43,506 bases of DNA from a virus, in the IMG/VR virus record IMGVR_UViG_3300023223_000185, positions 1 to 43,506 of that record. One strand, given 5' to 3'. The notes under the pieces were generated by a model, which was given only the letters and a program-made list of their open reading frames with translations, was not told the DNA's origin and made no database searches. This document shows positions 1 to 6,517 of the stretch, piece by piece. Position 1 is the stretch's first letter. Every line of letters begins with the position of its first letter. Both the position numbers and the translations under genes were made by a program.

Positions 1-17
1 CATTCGTAATTTACCAT
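1..17 (-). CDS. partial CDS, N-terminus MVNYE
   Basis: On the minus strand an ATG at 17 opens a frame reading M-V-N-Y-E before the window ends. It is preceded by a GAAAGGA-type ribosome-binding site. Both the start and its leader closely match the plus-strand gene at 4602, which also begins MVNYE, so this is a paralogue of that gene or a fold-back copy of it. Function is unknown. Confidence 0.4.
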
Positions 18-60
18 TATTTTTCCTTTCTAATCTCTATTCCCAATGCAACAGGCGATT
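1..60 (-). repeat. inverted copy of the 4559-4618 leader
   Basis: The reverse complement of 1-60 matches 4559-4618 with three mismatches. The match covers the leader, the ribosome-binding site and the first codons of the gene starting at 4602. The mismatches argue against a simple fold-back of one molecule and favour a diverged duplicate, or a join between strain variants. Confidence 0.8.
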
Positions 61-440
61 CGGTCCAGAGTACCCAGACTGTGGAGATTGCCTACCCCCT
101 ACCTCTTTTACGCTAACCCACGGGACATTTACACTAATTACCTGTCTAATTATACTAAATGCTTAATCACTTACCATAACAAAATTCTTTTATTTTATTC
201 CTGAATCCCTATAGACAAAACCCAATCTCGTTGTTAAGGTACTACCCAACTTCATTCCAAATTTCTCTACTTCTCAGTCTAACCTACAAATACAGCGATA
301 GCGATACGCTCTTATTGTAATCCTTTGCGTGATCTTATCCATTGTTCTTACTAATTCCCACTAACTCCATTACACTTGCGTGCGTGAACGCGAAACAACT
401 CTATGAGGTGGTTTGCGGGGGGTTCTGTGATCAAGCTATC
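18..440. other. 422-nt region without a convincing gene
   Basis: Both strands carry frequent stops in all frames and I see no gene. It holds a perfect minus-strand -10 hexamer TATAAT (149-154) with no clear -35, a short direct repeat around 295-308, and the inverted leader copy at the left end. In a circular map the small-terminase gene would be expected near here, but it is absent. Confidence 0.5.
149..154 (-). promoter_or_regulatory. possible -10 box, minus strand
   Basis: A perfect TATAAT reads leftward toward the partial gene at 17. No matching -35 lies at 16-18 nt, so the assignment is weak. Confidence 0.25.
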
Positions 441-545
441 TTAAAAAGCAAACAGTTCCTTCGATACTACTTTGCCGCCGAATACAACCTCTAAATACGC
501 CGGTTCATGGCATATTGCACATTGTCTGGTTTCCAGATCAGGCAT
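441..545 (-). CDS. 34-aa CxxC miniprotein
   Basis: A 34-residue frame whose ATG (545-543) overlaps the HNH stop codon, an arrangement that favours translational coupling. It contains one CAIC motif followed by H, so it could supply half of a zinc site. No family is recognised. It is the last minus-strand frame before the empty region 18-440. The alternative is that it is chance coding after the HNH gene. Confidence 0.4.
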   Translation of the reverse strand: MPDLETRQCAICHEPAYLEVVFGGKVVSKELFAF

Positions 546-888
546 TCCCAAATCCTCCATCCTCAGTAGCCGTCTTTATACTATGGTGCCTGTGGCACAA
601 CCCCTGTAAATTCTTAAAGGTATTTTCGCCTCCCTGTGCTTTTGGTACAATATGATCCACGTCTGTGGCCCATTCGTTGCATCCGGGTATTTTGCAGATT
701 GGCTGTCTGCTGAGTTTCATTTTACGCAATTTTCGCCATGTATGGCCATATCCACGTTTAGCAGCACTGGGCCTTGATTTATCGTATCTTGATTTTGGTG
801 TGAGGTGTTTATGTTTTTGGCAATATCCCTTTTTGACTAGATTCGGGCATCCGGGTTGTGCGCATGGTTTTTTAGCTGCGTATGGCAT
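538..888 (-). CDS. HNH homing-type endonuclease
   Basis: A 116-aa HNH nuclease. The N-terminal third has a Cys/His cluster (CAQPGC, then C and H about ten residues on) that probably binds zinc. The C-terminal half has a second C-x4-C and the ββα-metal core: DVDHIVP at about residues 75-81, an Asn in ENTFKNLQ, and the final LCHRHH. Small HNH proteins commonly sit beside terminase genes in HK97-type phages and take part in packaging with TerL and portal. Here it is the last clear gene before the left window end, on the same strand as TerL, which fits that position in a circular map. The start at 888 overlaps the upstream gene slightly. Confidence 0.9.
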   Translation of the reverse strand: MPYAAKKPCAQPGCPNLVKKGYCQKHKHLTPKSRYDKSRPSAAKRGYGHTWRKLRKMKLSRQPICKIPGCNEWATDVDHIVPKAQGGENTFKNLQGLCHRHHSIKTATEDGGFGNA

Positions 889-1120
889 TCAACTTCACCG
901 ACCACCCATCTTCCAGCATACCAGAGGCTGCTTCACTGAATGGCTGAATTCGTTTTCTGTGTGTATTGCATCTGAATCCGAAGACGAACATAAATTTGGC
1001 AGGTAGGTTGCAACATCCGCATACGAACTTACCTGTTTTGTCCTTGCCCATGGATTCCCTGCACGTATGGCACAAGCCCATGAGTTGCACTTCTGTTATT
1101 CCGCATTTTGAGCAGTACAT
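872..1120 (-). CDS. 82-aa zinc-ribbon-like protein
   Basis: Starting at ATG 1120 gives an 82-aa protein opening MYCSKCG. It has further CxxC pairs (CHTC, CGCC) and a late C, so it probably binds zinc. The frame is open back to ATG 1258. That extension (MDIHQR..., a hydrophobic VVCLLLGFF stretch and a GGCCG) would overlap the upstream gene by 70 nt, so I prefer the shorter start. The 3' end overlaps the HNH start by 17 nt. Function is unknown. Confidence 0.55.
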   Translation of the reverse strand: MYCSKCGITEVQLMGLCHTCRESMGKDKTGKFVCGCCNLPAKFMFVFGFRCNTHRKRIQPFSEAASGMLEDGWSVKLNAIRS

Positions 1121-1188
1121 GATTTTTCCATCAACCCCTGATAGGGTGGGGCCGCGTCCACAGCACCCACCCCGGAGGGGAAAGAAGC

Positions 1189-1503
1189 CTAAAAGTAAAC
1201 ATACCACGCCAATAATCCGAGTAATCCCATACCGATCGATCCGTTGATGAATATCCATTCTAGGGAGACAGGCGTGGGTGGCGAATTAAAAGTAATCGCG
1301 TCTCCCGGCTGCATCGGTATCCCGGTAATTAGTGCACTGTTCGTATTATCGATTGTGCCTTCGTGCACATACATCATTGAAACATCGCCGCCGATTGGCG
1401 AAATGGATGGGTTCCAAGTAAACGTGCCACCTTCCGTTGTAACCGCTGTAGTTGCCCAGCCCTTGCAATCGTTTACGTCGTCGTGTGGTGGATATGGGGC
1501 CAT
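1189..1503 (-). CDS. 104-aa protein with C-terminal membrane helix
   Basis: A soluble, Thr/Ser/Pro-rich N-terminal part (about residues 1-80, β-type composition) ends in one hydrophobic segment at about 84-104 (GMGLLGLLAWYVYF) with no charged tail. This suggests a C-tail-anchored or virion-associated protein. It lies just downstream of the collagen-like lipoprotein on the same strand. No family is recognised. Confidence 0.6.
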   Translation of the reverse strand: MAPYPPHDDVNDCKGWATTAVTTEGGTFTWNPSISPIGGDVSMMYVHEGTIDNTNSALITGIPMQPGDAITFNSPPTPVSLEWIFINGSIGMGLLGLLAWYVYF

Positions 1504-1527
1504 TATTCACATTCTCCTACTTGTGGG

Positions 1528-1953
1528 TTAGTCGTCATCATCGTCGTCACACTCGCCCATGTAATCGTCCTCGTGACCTACGTGGGCTTGAGCTGCGTCT
1601 TCGCAGATTTCGATGGTGTGTCCGTTGTGGCAGATAGATACTCGCCTGCAAACTTCACCGTGTCCCCCTCCGTCGCTACCATCTTGCCCGTCAACTCCAT
1701 CGGACCCGTCTTGACCATCCACGCCGTCTTTACCGTCCAGTCCATCGGACCCGTCGATTCCATCAATTCCGTCTGCACCAGCCTCGCCATCGATTCCATC
1801 CTCTCCTTGTAAATCGTCGTGCGTATGATTATCCAACTGCTGCTGCTGGGCAATATGACCGCCAACAAACAAAGGCCATGGGTCATTGCCGCACCCGCTC
1901 AGACAACCGCCAAAAAACAACGCCACAAACACAAACGATAGTCGTTTCATCAA
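1528..1953 (-). CDS. collagen-like lipoprotein
   Basis: A 141-aa protein with a signal peptide (KR, then a hydrophobic run) and lipobox LSGC near residue 20, predicted to be lipidated. Residues about 50-95 are collagen-like Gly-X-Y repeats rich in GxDG (GIDGIDGSDGLDG). A Cys/His module follows (ICHNGHTIEIC ... AHVGHEDDY), then an Asp run at the end. The C-x-H ... AH-x-xH-x-D pattern resembles a small tail module that I recall from secreted proteins of Bacteroidota and Planctomycetota; that recall is unverified. A surface lipoprotein made by a phage could act in superinfection exclusion or adhesion (inference). The ATG at 1950 is an alternative start. Confidence 0.8.
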   Translation of the reverse strand: MMKRLSFVFVALFFGGCLSGCGNDPWPLFVGGHIAQQQQLDNHTHDDLQGEDGIDGEAGADGIDGIDGSDGLDGKDGVDGQDGSDGVDGQDGSDGGGHGEVCRRVSICHNGHTIEICEDAAQAHVGHEDDYMGECDDDDDD

Positions 1954-1973
1954 TTTTCTCCGTAGTTTATTAT

Positions 1974-2093
1974 TCAGATTAACATAAACGTAACCTTACG
2001 ATCTAGTCCGACAAACGCAGTTACTTGACCATTGCTATTCTCGAACCATCCAAGCCATCCAGTTAATTCTGGATTCGAGTACATTTGAAACAT
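1974..2093 (-). CDS. 39-aa small protein
   Basis: A 39-residue frame with a good AGGAG ribosome-binding site before the ATG at 2093. It opens MFQMYSN and contains the aromatic stretch GWLGWF. It lies between the 2104-2316 gene and the collagen-like lipoprotein on the same strand. No family is recognised; coding is supported mainly by the ribosome-binding site and fit in the operon. Confidence 0.5.
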   Translation of the reverse strand: MFQMYSNPELTGWLGWFENSNGQVTAFVGLDRKVTFMLI

Positions 2094-2103
2094 GGTTGTT
2101 CTC

Positions 2104-2316
2104 CTATGTAAATAGTATCGTTCCTTTTCCTTTTGCCGACATCGTTTCCACCACTTTCGGCATGTTGTACAGTTCCAGTGTTTCGCCTTTATTCACATGG
2201 ATGATGGCATGGTCTTTTCCGGTTGGTATTTTGCCATCTACCCAATTCCTGGAATGATTCCAGTCTTGACGCCCTGATTTACCAACCCAAGAAAACGGCT
2301 TTGATTCTCGTTTCAT
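2104..2316 (-). CDS. 70-aa protein with virion-type NWxxGxxP motif
   Basis: The start at ATG 2316 overlaps the upstream stop (TGATG), which favours coupling and gives 70 aa. It has the pattern W-x-G ... DW ... NWVDGKIPTGKDHAII. The same spacing of NW, G, P and D opens the tail protein at 28263 (NWDNG ... DGDTQVIP). This could be a small virion protein or a detached N-terminal cap of a β-structured fibre (inference). Confidence 0.55.
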   Translation of the reverse strand: MKRESKPFSWVGKSGRQDWNHSRNWVDGKIPTGKDHAIIHVNKGETLELYNMPKVVETMSAKGKGTILFT

Positions 2317-2507
2317 CAATCCAATTCCTCCAACATACTCATACCATTCTTCAGCCGCAAAACATTGATATTCCAAAGCATCTTGCGGTGCTCGTTATCT
2401 TTATTCCGAACCCAACCCCCGCCCATGTTCGCCAGCCCAATAACCAACGCGCTGACCAAAGCAACAGCCAGCGGCAGAACGAATTTCTTCAGGTCGGATT
2501 TGTCCAT
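2316..2507 (-). CDS. 63-aa single-helix membrane protein
   Basis: From ATG 2507 the protein begins MDKSDLKK, has one membrane segment (FVLPLAVALVSALVIGLA, about residues 9-27), and then a charged cytoplasmic-type tail. The frame is open up to 2540, but that extension has no better ribosome-binding site. It heads the leftward unit next to the divergent control region. Holin or accessory lysis protein is possible but not shown. Confidence 0.55.
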   Translation of the reverse strand: MDKSDLKKFVLPLAVALVSALVIGLANMGGGWVRNKDNEHRKMLWNINVLRLKNGMSMLEELD

Positions 2508-2585
2508 ATCCAAAGTATACACCACGATCCTATACCGCAAGCCGTATATGGCTGAAATATATATTTATATTTCCCGACCATTCTC
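2508..2585. promoter_or_regulatory. divergent AT-rich control region
   Basis: This segment separates leftward from rightward transcription. It has an AT-rich near-palindrome around 2553-2575 and an imperfect palindrome GCCGTATATGGC around 2539-2551. The leftward promoter is expected here, but I cannot pick convincing boxes; TATACT at 2515-2520 on the minus strand is one candidate -10. Confidence 0.4.
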
Positions 2586-2614
2586 TTGACTACCGTGATA
2601 GTGTGTAGTAGAGT
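2586..2614 (+). promoter_or_regulatory. sigma70-like early promoter
   Basis: TTGACT (2586-2591), a 17-nt spacer and TAGAGT (2609-2614) form a good sigma70-type promoter. The predicted start near 2621 lies about 40 nt before the first rightward gene at 2661. It probably drives the long early operon. Confidence 0.65.
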
Positions 2615-2621
2615 GTATGTA

Positions 2622-2640
2622 GATGATTCAAACAATCATC
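2622..2640. promoter_or_regulatory. 7-bp dyad, likely operator
   Basis: A perfect inverted repeat GATGATT-caaac-AATCATC lies exactly over the predicted transcription start of the early promoter. A dyad of this size at +1 is typical of a repressor site. It could also act as a short 5' mRNA hairpin. Confidence 0.5.
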
Positions 2641-2660
2641 ACACTTATAGGGAGAATGAG

Positions 2661-3086
2661 ATGAAAACCAAAACATTTGCATTGAATGAGATATTATCGG
2701 CAACAACCGGAAAGCTACTCTGTGATTTTGGAAAATTGCGCAAATTATTCGATTTTCTCACGCAAGATAGCTTGATGACTCACCAGCTTCCAAGAGCTTC
2801 TGACGAGTGTGTGCCGTGGCTGAAACGATGGCATCCCGAATTATTTAACATAAGCACGGACGACCTGATCGGAAGTTTGCAGAACATACCGAGCGATGAT
2901 CGGATGGCTATTTGTACTGAATGGGTCAACGATCTGATTGCCAACGGGCTACCGTCACACATTACACTGTCGCCAATTCCAATAGACGACCACGATTATA
3001 AAGACCCGACGGACGAAGCTATCGAAATGGTTGGCGATCCCGATCGCGTAATTATTGTATCAACCCCGGATAACCATAACGGATAA
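2661..3086 (+). CDS. first early protein, DUF7736-like
   Basis: A 141-aa protein. I chose ATG 2661 over the upstream ATG 2586 because a GGGAGAATGAG ribosome-binding site precedes it and 2586 is inside the promoter. Residues about 5-55 (FALNEILSATTGKLL, then DFLTQD, THQLPRA and WHPEL) match my recollection of a small conserved domain often found in phages and Actinobacteria (DUF7736). The rest is acidic. As the first gene of the early operon it may be a host-takeover or regulatory protein (inference). Confidence 0.75.
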   Translation: MKTKTFALNEILSATTGKLLCDFGKLRKLFDFLTQDSLMTHQLPRASDECVPWLKRWHPELFNISTDDLIGSLQNIPSDDRMAICTEWVNDLIANGLPSHITLSPIPIDDHDYKDPTDEAIEMVGDPDRVIIVSTPDNHNG

Positions 3087-3163
3087 TCTCGTAATCCCTA
3101 TGAGCAGATCGGCTCCCGTCGCGTTGGCGGGGGTCGGCTCTGGGGATTTTGGAAAGGGAAACT

Positions 3164-3400
3164 ATGTTGTGGACTTACAACTGTATCGACTGCCACAAAG
3201 ACTACGAAAAAGATTACGACAAAAAAGGCGGCGATGGTAGTACTAAGTTGTATTGTCATGGTTGCTGGTCGTATCGTAACAGTATGATTGCTGACATAGA
3301 GGCTTGTGATCCTGCTGAAAGACCAGCATTCCACCAAATAAAAATCAAGGAATTACAGGCAAGAAATGAAAGGTTGCGCAATGAGACCCCTCAGCCCTAA
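3164..3400 (+). CDS. 78-aa zinc-finger-like protein
   Basis: The start at ATG 3164 (MLWTYNC) has an AAAGGGA ribosome-binding site. Two CxxC pairs (CIDC, CHGC) about 22 residues apart form a probable zinc ribbon, followed by a charged helix (IKIKELQARNERLR). It overlaps the next gene. Function is unknown; such miniproteins are common in early phage regions. Confidence 0.65.
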   Translation: MLWTYNCIDCHKDYEKDYDKKGGDGSTKLYCHGCWSYRNSMIADIEACDPAERPAFHQIKIKELQARNERLRNETPQP

Positions 3401-3560
3401 ACAACCCGCCCGCTGGCCTATCTGCGAGGTCTGTCGAGATTACTACACGGATTCGTCAACGATAGTGCCGAAGAAGTTGATAATCATGCGTGACAGCGAA
3501 TTCAAAGGCCAGTGCAAGCGGTGCAAGGAATTGGAAGATGATACAAAAATTAAAGCATAG
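3381..3560 (+). CDS. 59-aa zinc-ribbon protein
   Basis: From ATG 3381 (MRPLSPKQ) the frame carries CEVC and CKRC, a four-cysteine zinc site with a spacing of about 35 residues, and a lysine-rich end. It overlaps the genes on both sides, consistent with coupled translation. No family is recognised. Confidence 0.6.
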   Translation: MRPLSPKQPARWPICEVCRDYYTDSSTIVPKKLIIMRDSEFKGQCKRCKELEDDTKIKA

Positions 3561-3978
3561 ATTAAAGCTGGTGATCTATGGGGCGAAGCGCCTCAAAGAA
3601 AAACACGCTGAACAACTCCACGATTTAGAGATTGGGTGGCGAGTGCGATTCAAACTCGAAGAGGAAAAAAACAATAAAATACGACACGATCTACATGGGC
3701 TTATGAAGAAAATGACTCAAGCCGAGATGTCTCCGCGTGATAGAACTGGACCGCAGACGCTTCGCATGATGTTGAGTTTTGATGAGAGGATGTTTCGAGA
3801 ACTGGCTGATCCTCATTATGGCGACAACAAACATCTAATCCATTTTTTCAGCCGCGAGATGTCAGTCATGCTAGAGCGGGAATTATCAACTATGAATTTC
3901 GCAACATTGCAAGGCCATATACAAAACGCGAACCGGAGAATGTATGACCCGGAAACGCTGCCTGCGTACTTGTGGTAG
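3538..3978 (+). CDS. 146-aa helical protein
   Basis: ATG 3538 (MIQKLKHRLK) follows AAGGAATTGGAAG. The first 60 residues are a basic, coiled-coil-like helix; the rest is mixed and ends at LPAYLW. The frame is open from 3490, but that start is less well supported. No family is recognised. The stop lies just before a 40-nt leader element. Confidence 0.65.
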   Translation: MIQKLKHRLKLVIYGAKRLKEKHAEQLHDLEIGWRVRFKLEEEKNNKIRHDLHGLMKKMTQAEMSPRDRTGPQTLRMMLSFDERMFRELADPHYGDNKHLIHFFSREMSVMLERELSTMNFATLQGHIQNANRRMYDPETLPAYLW

Positions 3979-3983
3979 CCGGA

Positions 3984-4023
3984 TCGCCGATAATAAATAT
4001 TATGTCCTATTCGACTATCGGAC
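3984..4023 (+). repeat. 40-nt leader element, copy E
   Basis: First of five gapless 40-nt elements upstream of small genes. The 3' box is ATTCGACTATCGGAC. In this copy the inner arms CCGATA and TATCGG pair perfectly, which supports a conserved dyad. It precedes the gene at 4040. Confidence 0.75.
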
Positions 4024-4039
4024 GTACAAGGATAATACG

Positions 4040-4273
4040 ATGAATCACGGAGAAAAAACTAGGCAATTACAAAGCTGTTGGCAAGCGGGCGAGCTATGGC
4101 AACAGAATCGCCAAACTCAAGCTAAGAATTGGGATATCGACGATTGTTTATTCATGGATTTAATTAGTAGGCATGTAATGATTGATTGTTTTTTGCTGGC
4201 AGAATCACACATGGCGGATATAGAAAAACTGTACGCAAAGTATATGCCCCATAAGGCGTCCGTGCCGTATTGA
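4040..4273 (+). CDS. 77-aa small protein
   Basis: I take the start at ATG 4040 (MNHGEK), just after the 40-nt leader, rather than the far upstream 3944 start. The protein is helical, with HVMIDCFLLAESHMADIEKLY, and ends near PHKASVPY. Its last codons overlap a partial copy of the leader 5' box (CCCATAAG). Function is unknown. Confidence 0.6.
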   Translation: MNHGEKTRQLQSCWQAGELWQQNRQTQAKNWDIDDCLFMDLISRHVMIDCFLLAESHMADIEKLYAKYMPHKASVPY

Positions 4274-4274
4274 T

Positions 4275-4556
4275 ATGAAATATACTCATTTGAAAATTTG
4301 GGATGTTGACTATTACGACGACAAACGCAAACAGAATTATACACGGTATATTTGGGAATTTTCTATAGTTAGGACACACGTTATGAGCCATCGATTAGGA
4401 CCGAACCATCAGTATACCCGTTGGGATGCACCCGTTCCGTTTATTACAAAATATAAGGCGGTAATTAATGCAAAACGGTTCGTTGCAAAATACGTGAAGG
4501 GTGTTGATCTCGATATCGATACTATTGGAGTGGGCGATATTACATACCGCCTATAA
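4275..4556 (+). CDS. 93-aa small protein
   Basis: A 93-residue protein rich in Tyr and Trp (KIWDVDYYDDKRKQNYTRY) with basic patches. It begins 2 nt after the previous stop. No membrane segment or cysteine motif is seen, and no family is recognised. Confidence 0.6.
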   Translation: MKYTHLKIWDVDYYDDKRKQNYTRYIWEFSIVRTHVMSHRLGPNHQYTRWDAPVPFITKYKAVINAKRFVAKYVKGVDLDIDTIGVGDITYRL

Positions 4557-4558
4557 GA

Positions 4559-4618
4559 CATCACCTGTTGCATTGGGAATAGAGTTTAGAAAGGAAAAAT
4601 AATGGTAAATTACGAATG
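4559..4618 (+). repeat. leader duplicated at the left contig end
   Basis: This leader (TTGCATTGGGAATAGAG, then GAAAGGA) and the first codons of the next gene recur in inverted orientation at 1-60 with three mismatches. The TTGCAT core also resembles leaders at about 16128, 17496 and 18246. Confidence 0.75.
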
Positions 4619-4844
4619 TGAACACGCTGTAGGTGATTATGTCGAGGTGATTGATTACCCATTAACGGGTTCGATGCGTAGTGATGACATTTGCAAGAGC
4701 AAACTGGTCGGCAGAGTTGTCGAAGTTAGATTCCTTATATCTGGCAGCACTATGTATATACTTTGCATTACCCAAATGTTTGAACCGAAACATATAAGTT
4801 GTGCAGCGGCTGAAATCAAACCATACGTCCCATACGTCCCATAA
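4602..4844 (+). CDS. 80-aa small protein (MVNYE family)
   Basis: Preceded by a strong GAAAGGA ribosome-binding site. The composition is β-rich (VGDYVEVIDYPL ... LVGRVVEVRF ... MYILCITQ), with the look of a small barrel or SH3-like fold (inference). The C-terminus PYVPYVP is written by a tandem CATACGTCC that is also the 5' box of the following 40-nt leader. A second copy of the N-terminus lies at the left window end. Confidence 0.65.
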   Translation: MVNYECEHAVGDYVEVIDYPLTGSMRSDDICKSKLVGRVVEVRFLISGSTMYILCITQMFEPKHISCAAAEIKPYVPYVP

Positions 4845-4874
4845 GGCATATTATAACACATTCGATTATCGGAC
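4835..4874 (+). repeat. 40-nt leader element, copy B
   Basis: The 5' box CGTCCCATAAG overlaps the stop of the upstream gene; the 3' box is ATTCGATTATCGGAC. GTCC/GGAC and ATAA/TTAT are complementary around one mismatch. An AGGAG ribosome-binding site and the MSEWTVK gene follow. Confidence 0.8.
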
Positions 4875-4884
4875 AGGAGATGAA

Positions 4885-5151
4885 ATGAGTGAGTGGACGG
4901 TAAAAGCATACACAGGTAACACGTACAAATTGACTGCCGGGGATAAAACGCGTCTTGGTGAAAAAGAATTCCTCGAAGAAGTAGCCGCCGAGCACAACGC
5001 CCTGGCGAAGGTTAAGGAACATTTAGCAATTATGGGAGAACGCCCGCACAGTCCTAAATGTATAATTACAAATGTCGGATGCGAATGCGGCAAAAAAAAC
5101 GCCCAACTCCTACTCAACGAACTTATTTTCAAACTGAGAGGCCAAAAATGA
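4885..5151 (+). CDS. 88-aa MSEWTVK-family protein
   Basis: The start at ATG 4885 follows ACAGGAGATGAA. It has a paralogue at 15538: both open MSEWTVK and share AEH-x-AL-x-KVK. Here a C-terminal extension with C ... CEC and a helix (NAQLLLNELIFKL) follows. The paralogue carries a similar Cys-containing tail behind an in-frame TGA. Function is unknown. Confidence 0.65.
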   Translation: MSEWTVKAYTGNTYKLTAGDKTRLGEKEFLEEVAAEHNALAKVKEHLAIMGERPHSPKCIITNVGCECGKKNAQLLLNELIFKLRGQK

Positions 5152-5396
5152 TCGACTGGATCAAAAATCTGTTCGCACCGTACAGATATATTAAAGGGTA
5201 TCCATGCGATAGGGATGTAAATTACACTATTTTAGAAGTAGAAAAGGGGACACGTAAATTCAAGTTTAGAGGTGGCTATACGGTTTGGTACTGTATGCCC
5301 GAAATGAGCCGGTGTTCCACCTCGCTTGAATTTGTTTTGCATCAATTTGGCGTATGGGCAGATTACGAATCAAAGGCAGAGAAAAATGATCGCTGA
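5148..5396 (+). CDS. 82-aa small protein
   Basis: Starts at ATG 5148, overlapping the previous stop. The N-terminus MIDWIKNLFAPY is amphipathic. The middle is β-type (YTILEVEKGTRKFKF). No family is recognised. Confidence 0.6.
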   Translation: MIDWIKNLFAPYRYIKGYPCDRDVNYTILEVEKGTRKFKFRGGYTVWYCMPEMSRCSTSLEFVLHQFGVWADYESKAEKNDR

Positions 5397-5541
5397 AAAA
5401 TACCGAGACATGACCGAGGACGGGTGCTGGAACGAAGCCCATCGCGAATCTGGATTGGTCGTTGCGTTCTGTTGCATGGCAGCGTGCGTGTTGTTCGTGG
5501 CTGTAATTCTAGGTCTGATCTGTGGAGTGATTGAGGCATGA
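5386..5541 (+). CDS. 51-aa single-helix membrane protein
   Basis: ATG 5386 overlaps the upstream gene. About 24 charged residues precede one hydrophobic segment (LVVAFCCMAACVLFVAVILG) and a short acidic end. This gives a small inner-membrane protein of unknown role; tiny membrane proteins recur through this region. Confidence 0.6.
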   Translation: MIAEKYRDMTEDGCWNEAHRESGLVVAFCCMAACVLFVAVILGLICGVIEA

Positions 5542-5741
5542 GTACAAAACCAGATTTCAACAACTACGATAAAAAAGTGTTTGACAATATACCATTATCT
5601 CCCAACAAGCTCTGTTTCTTTGTATGCGAATTGTGTAGCGAGGACGTTCCTACGATCTGCCTTGTGAATGAAAAATACATCTGCATATCTTGCAAAGAAG
5701 AGGTGTTTGCGAAAGCGGGAAGGGAAAGGGTGGCGGGATGA
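5538..5741 (+). CDS. 67-aa four-Cys zinc protein
   Basis: Overlaps the previous stop (ATGA type). Cys pairs CELC and CISC are about 25 residues apart (FFVCELC ... YICISC), typical of a treble-clef or ribbon zinc site. Resembles the many unclassified phage zinc miniproteins. Confidence 0.6.
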   Translation: MSTKPDFNNYDKKVFDNIPLSPNKLCFFVCELCSEDVPTICLVNEKYICISCKEEVFAKAGRERVAG

Positions 5742-5935
5742 AAGCTGATACCTGTGATTGTATTATTGGATTTTTGATCGTGGCTGTTTTGTTGGGGTCT
5801 GTAATGGTTTTAGCTTTCAGATACTTTAGCGCTGGATTTTGGGATGCTGTCGGCGCTGCGTTTGTTTATTTTATGTGCTCTAGTGTCCTGGCGGTGTTTA
5901 TCGGAATCTGGTTCAAATGTAAGGTAGTGAAATGA
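5738..5935 (+). CDS. 65-aa two-helix membrane protein
   Basis: The start at ATG 5738 overlaps the previous stop. Two hydrophobic segments (IIGFLIVAVLLGSVMVLAF and GAAFVYFMCSSVLAVFIGIW) are separated by a short loop, so the topology is a small hairpin. It has holin-like size but lies in the early region, so a membrane-modifying role is only a guess. Confidence 0.6.
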   Translation: MKADTCDCIIGFLIVAVLLGSVMVLAFRYFSAGFWDAVGAAFVYFMCSSVLAVFIGIWFKCKVVK

Positions 5936-5982
5936 AACTCACCCTCTACACGATTTTAATCACGCTGGCGCTATGGAGCTGA
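5932..5982 (+). CDS. 16-aa hydrophobic peptide
   Basis: A short frame (MKLTLYTILITLALWS) starts on the previous stop and ends just before the next ATG. This is the tight stop-start chain expected of real coupled reading frames. It is small enough to be chance. Confidence 0.3.
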   Translation: MKLTLYTILITLALWS

Positions 5983-6231
5983 ATGATGAGTATATTGAGT
6001 TGTAGACATTGCGGACGGGAAACGAAAACGCACGGCGCAACCGGATTTCATGGCTGGTGGGACGTCAAAGAAAATAGCAATTACGACGGTTATGCGTCTG
6101 GCACATGCTACCAATGTAAAATAATGGAGCTTGATACCCGCCTCAAAGCCCTTGAGACGCCCGTGCAGCCCCGTGACGGCCACGAAACGGAAGATACCAC
6201 GAATAACACAGAAACGAATAGGAAGGCTTAG
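5983..6231 (+). CDS. 82-aa zinc-ribbon protein
   Basis: Starts MMSILSCRHCGRET. Cysteines CRHC and CYQC lie about 35 residues apart around a GFHGWWDVKEN stretch. This C-x2-C-G ... W-H/W-D pattern recalls small zinc proteins in phages. The C-terminal third is low-complexity, rich in Thr, Glu and Asn. Confidence 0.6.
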   Translation: MMSILSCRHCGRETKTHGATGFHGWWDVKENSNYDGYASGTCYQCKIMELDTRLKALETPVQPRDGHETEDTTNNTETNRKA

Positions 6232-6232
6232 A

Positions 6233-6430
6233 ATGCCCGCAAAGAACAAACGTAAGAAGTACAAGCGCAAGACAAGCGCGTTGAGTATCGACCCGAACGT
6301 GCATGAAATGCTCGTAAATATGGCGATCGAAGATCATCAGCTAATCAAGATTAAACTTGAATTGATAATCAAAGAAGCGGTTAAGCTGCGTGAAGAAAAA
6401 AATCTTGCGTCGCAACCCTCGACAGGATAA
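6233..6430 (+). CDS. 65-aa basic protein, possibly ribbon-helix-helix
   Basis: ATG 6233 follows AGGAAGGCTTAGA. A lysine/arginine-rich N-terminus (NKRKKYKRK) precedes LSIDPNVHEMLVNMAIED and a second helix (IKLELIIKEAVKLREEK). This layout fits a ribbon-helix-helix DNA-binding protein, although the match is by pattern only. Confidence 0.55.
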   Translation: MPAKNKRKKYKRKTSALSIDPNVHEMLVNMAIEDHQLIKIKLELIIKEAVKLREEKNLASQPSTG

Positions 6431-6436
6431 GAGCTT

Positions 6437-6502
6437 ATGACTTTCCTGAAAATAGTTCCGAGAATTGTGTTGACGTGGTTCTGTGTTGTGGTAGTTTTGT
6501 AG
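6437..6502 (+). CDS. 21-aa hydrophobic peptide
   Basis: A frame of 21 residues (FLKIVPRIVLTWFCVVVVL) with one membrane-spanning length. It has only a weak ribosome-binding site (GGATAAGAG). Listed because similar mini membrane frames recur nearby; it may be chance. Confidence 0.3.
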   Translation: MTFLKIVPRIVLTWFCVVVVL

Positions 6503-6517
6503 CCGAAAGGTAGAAAC

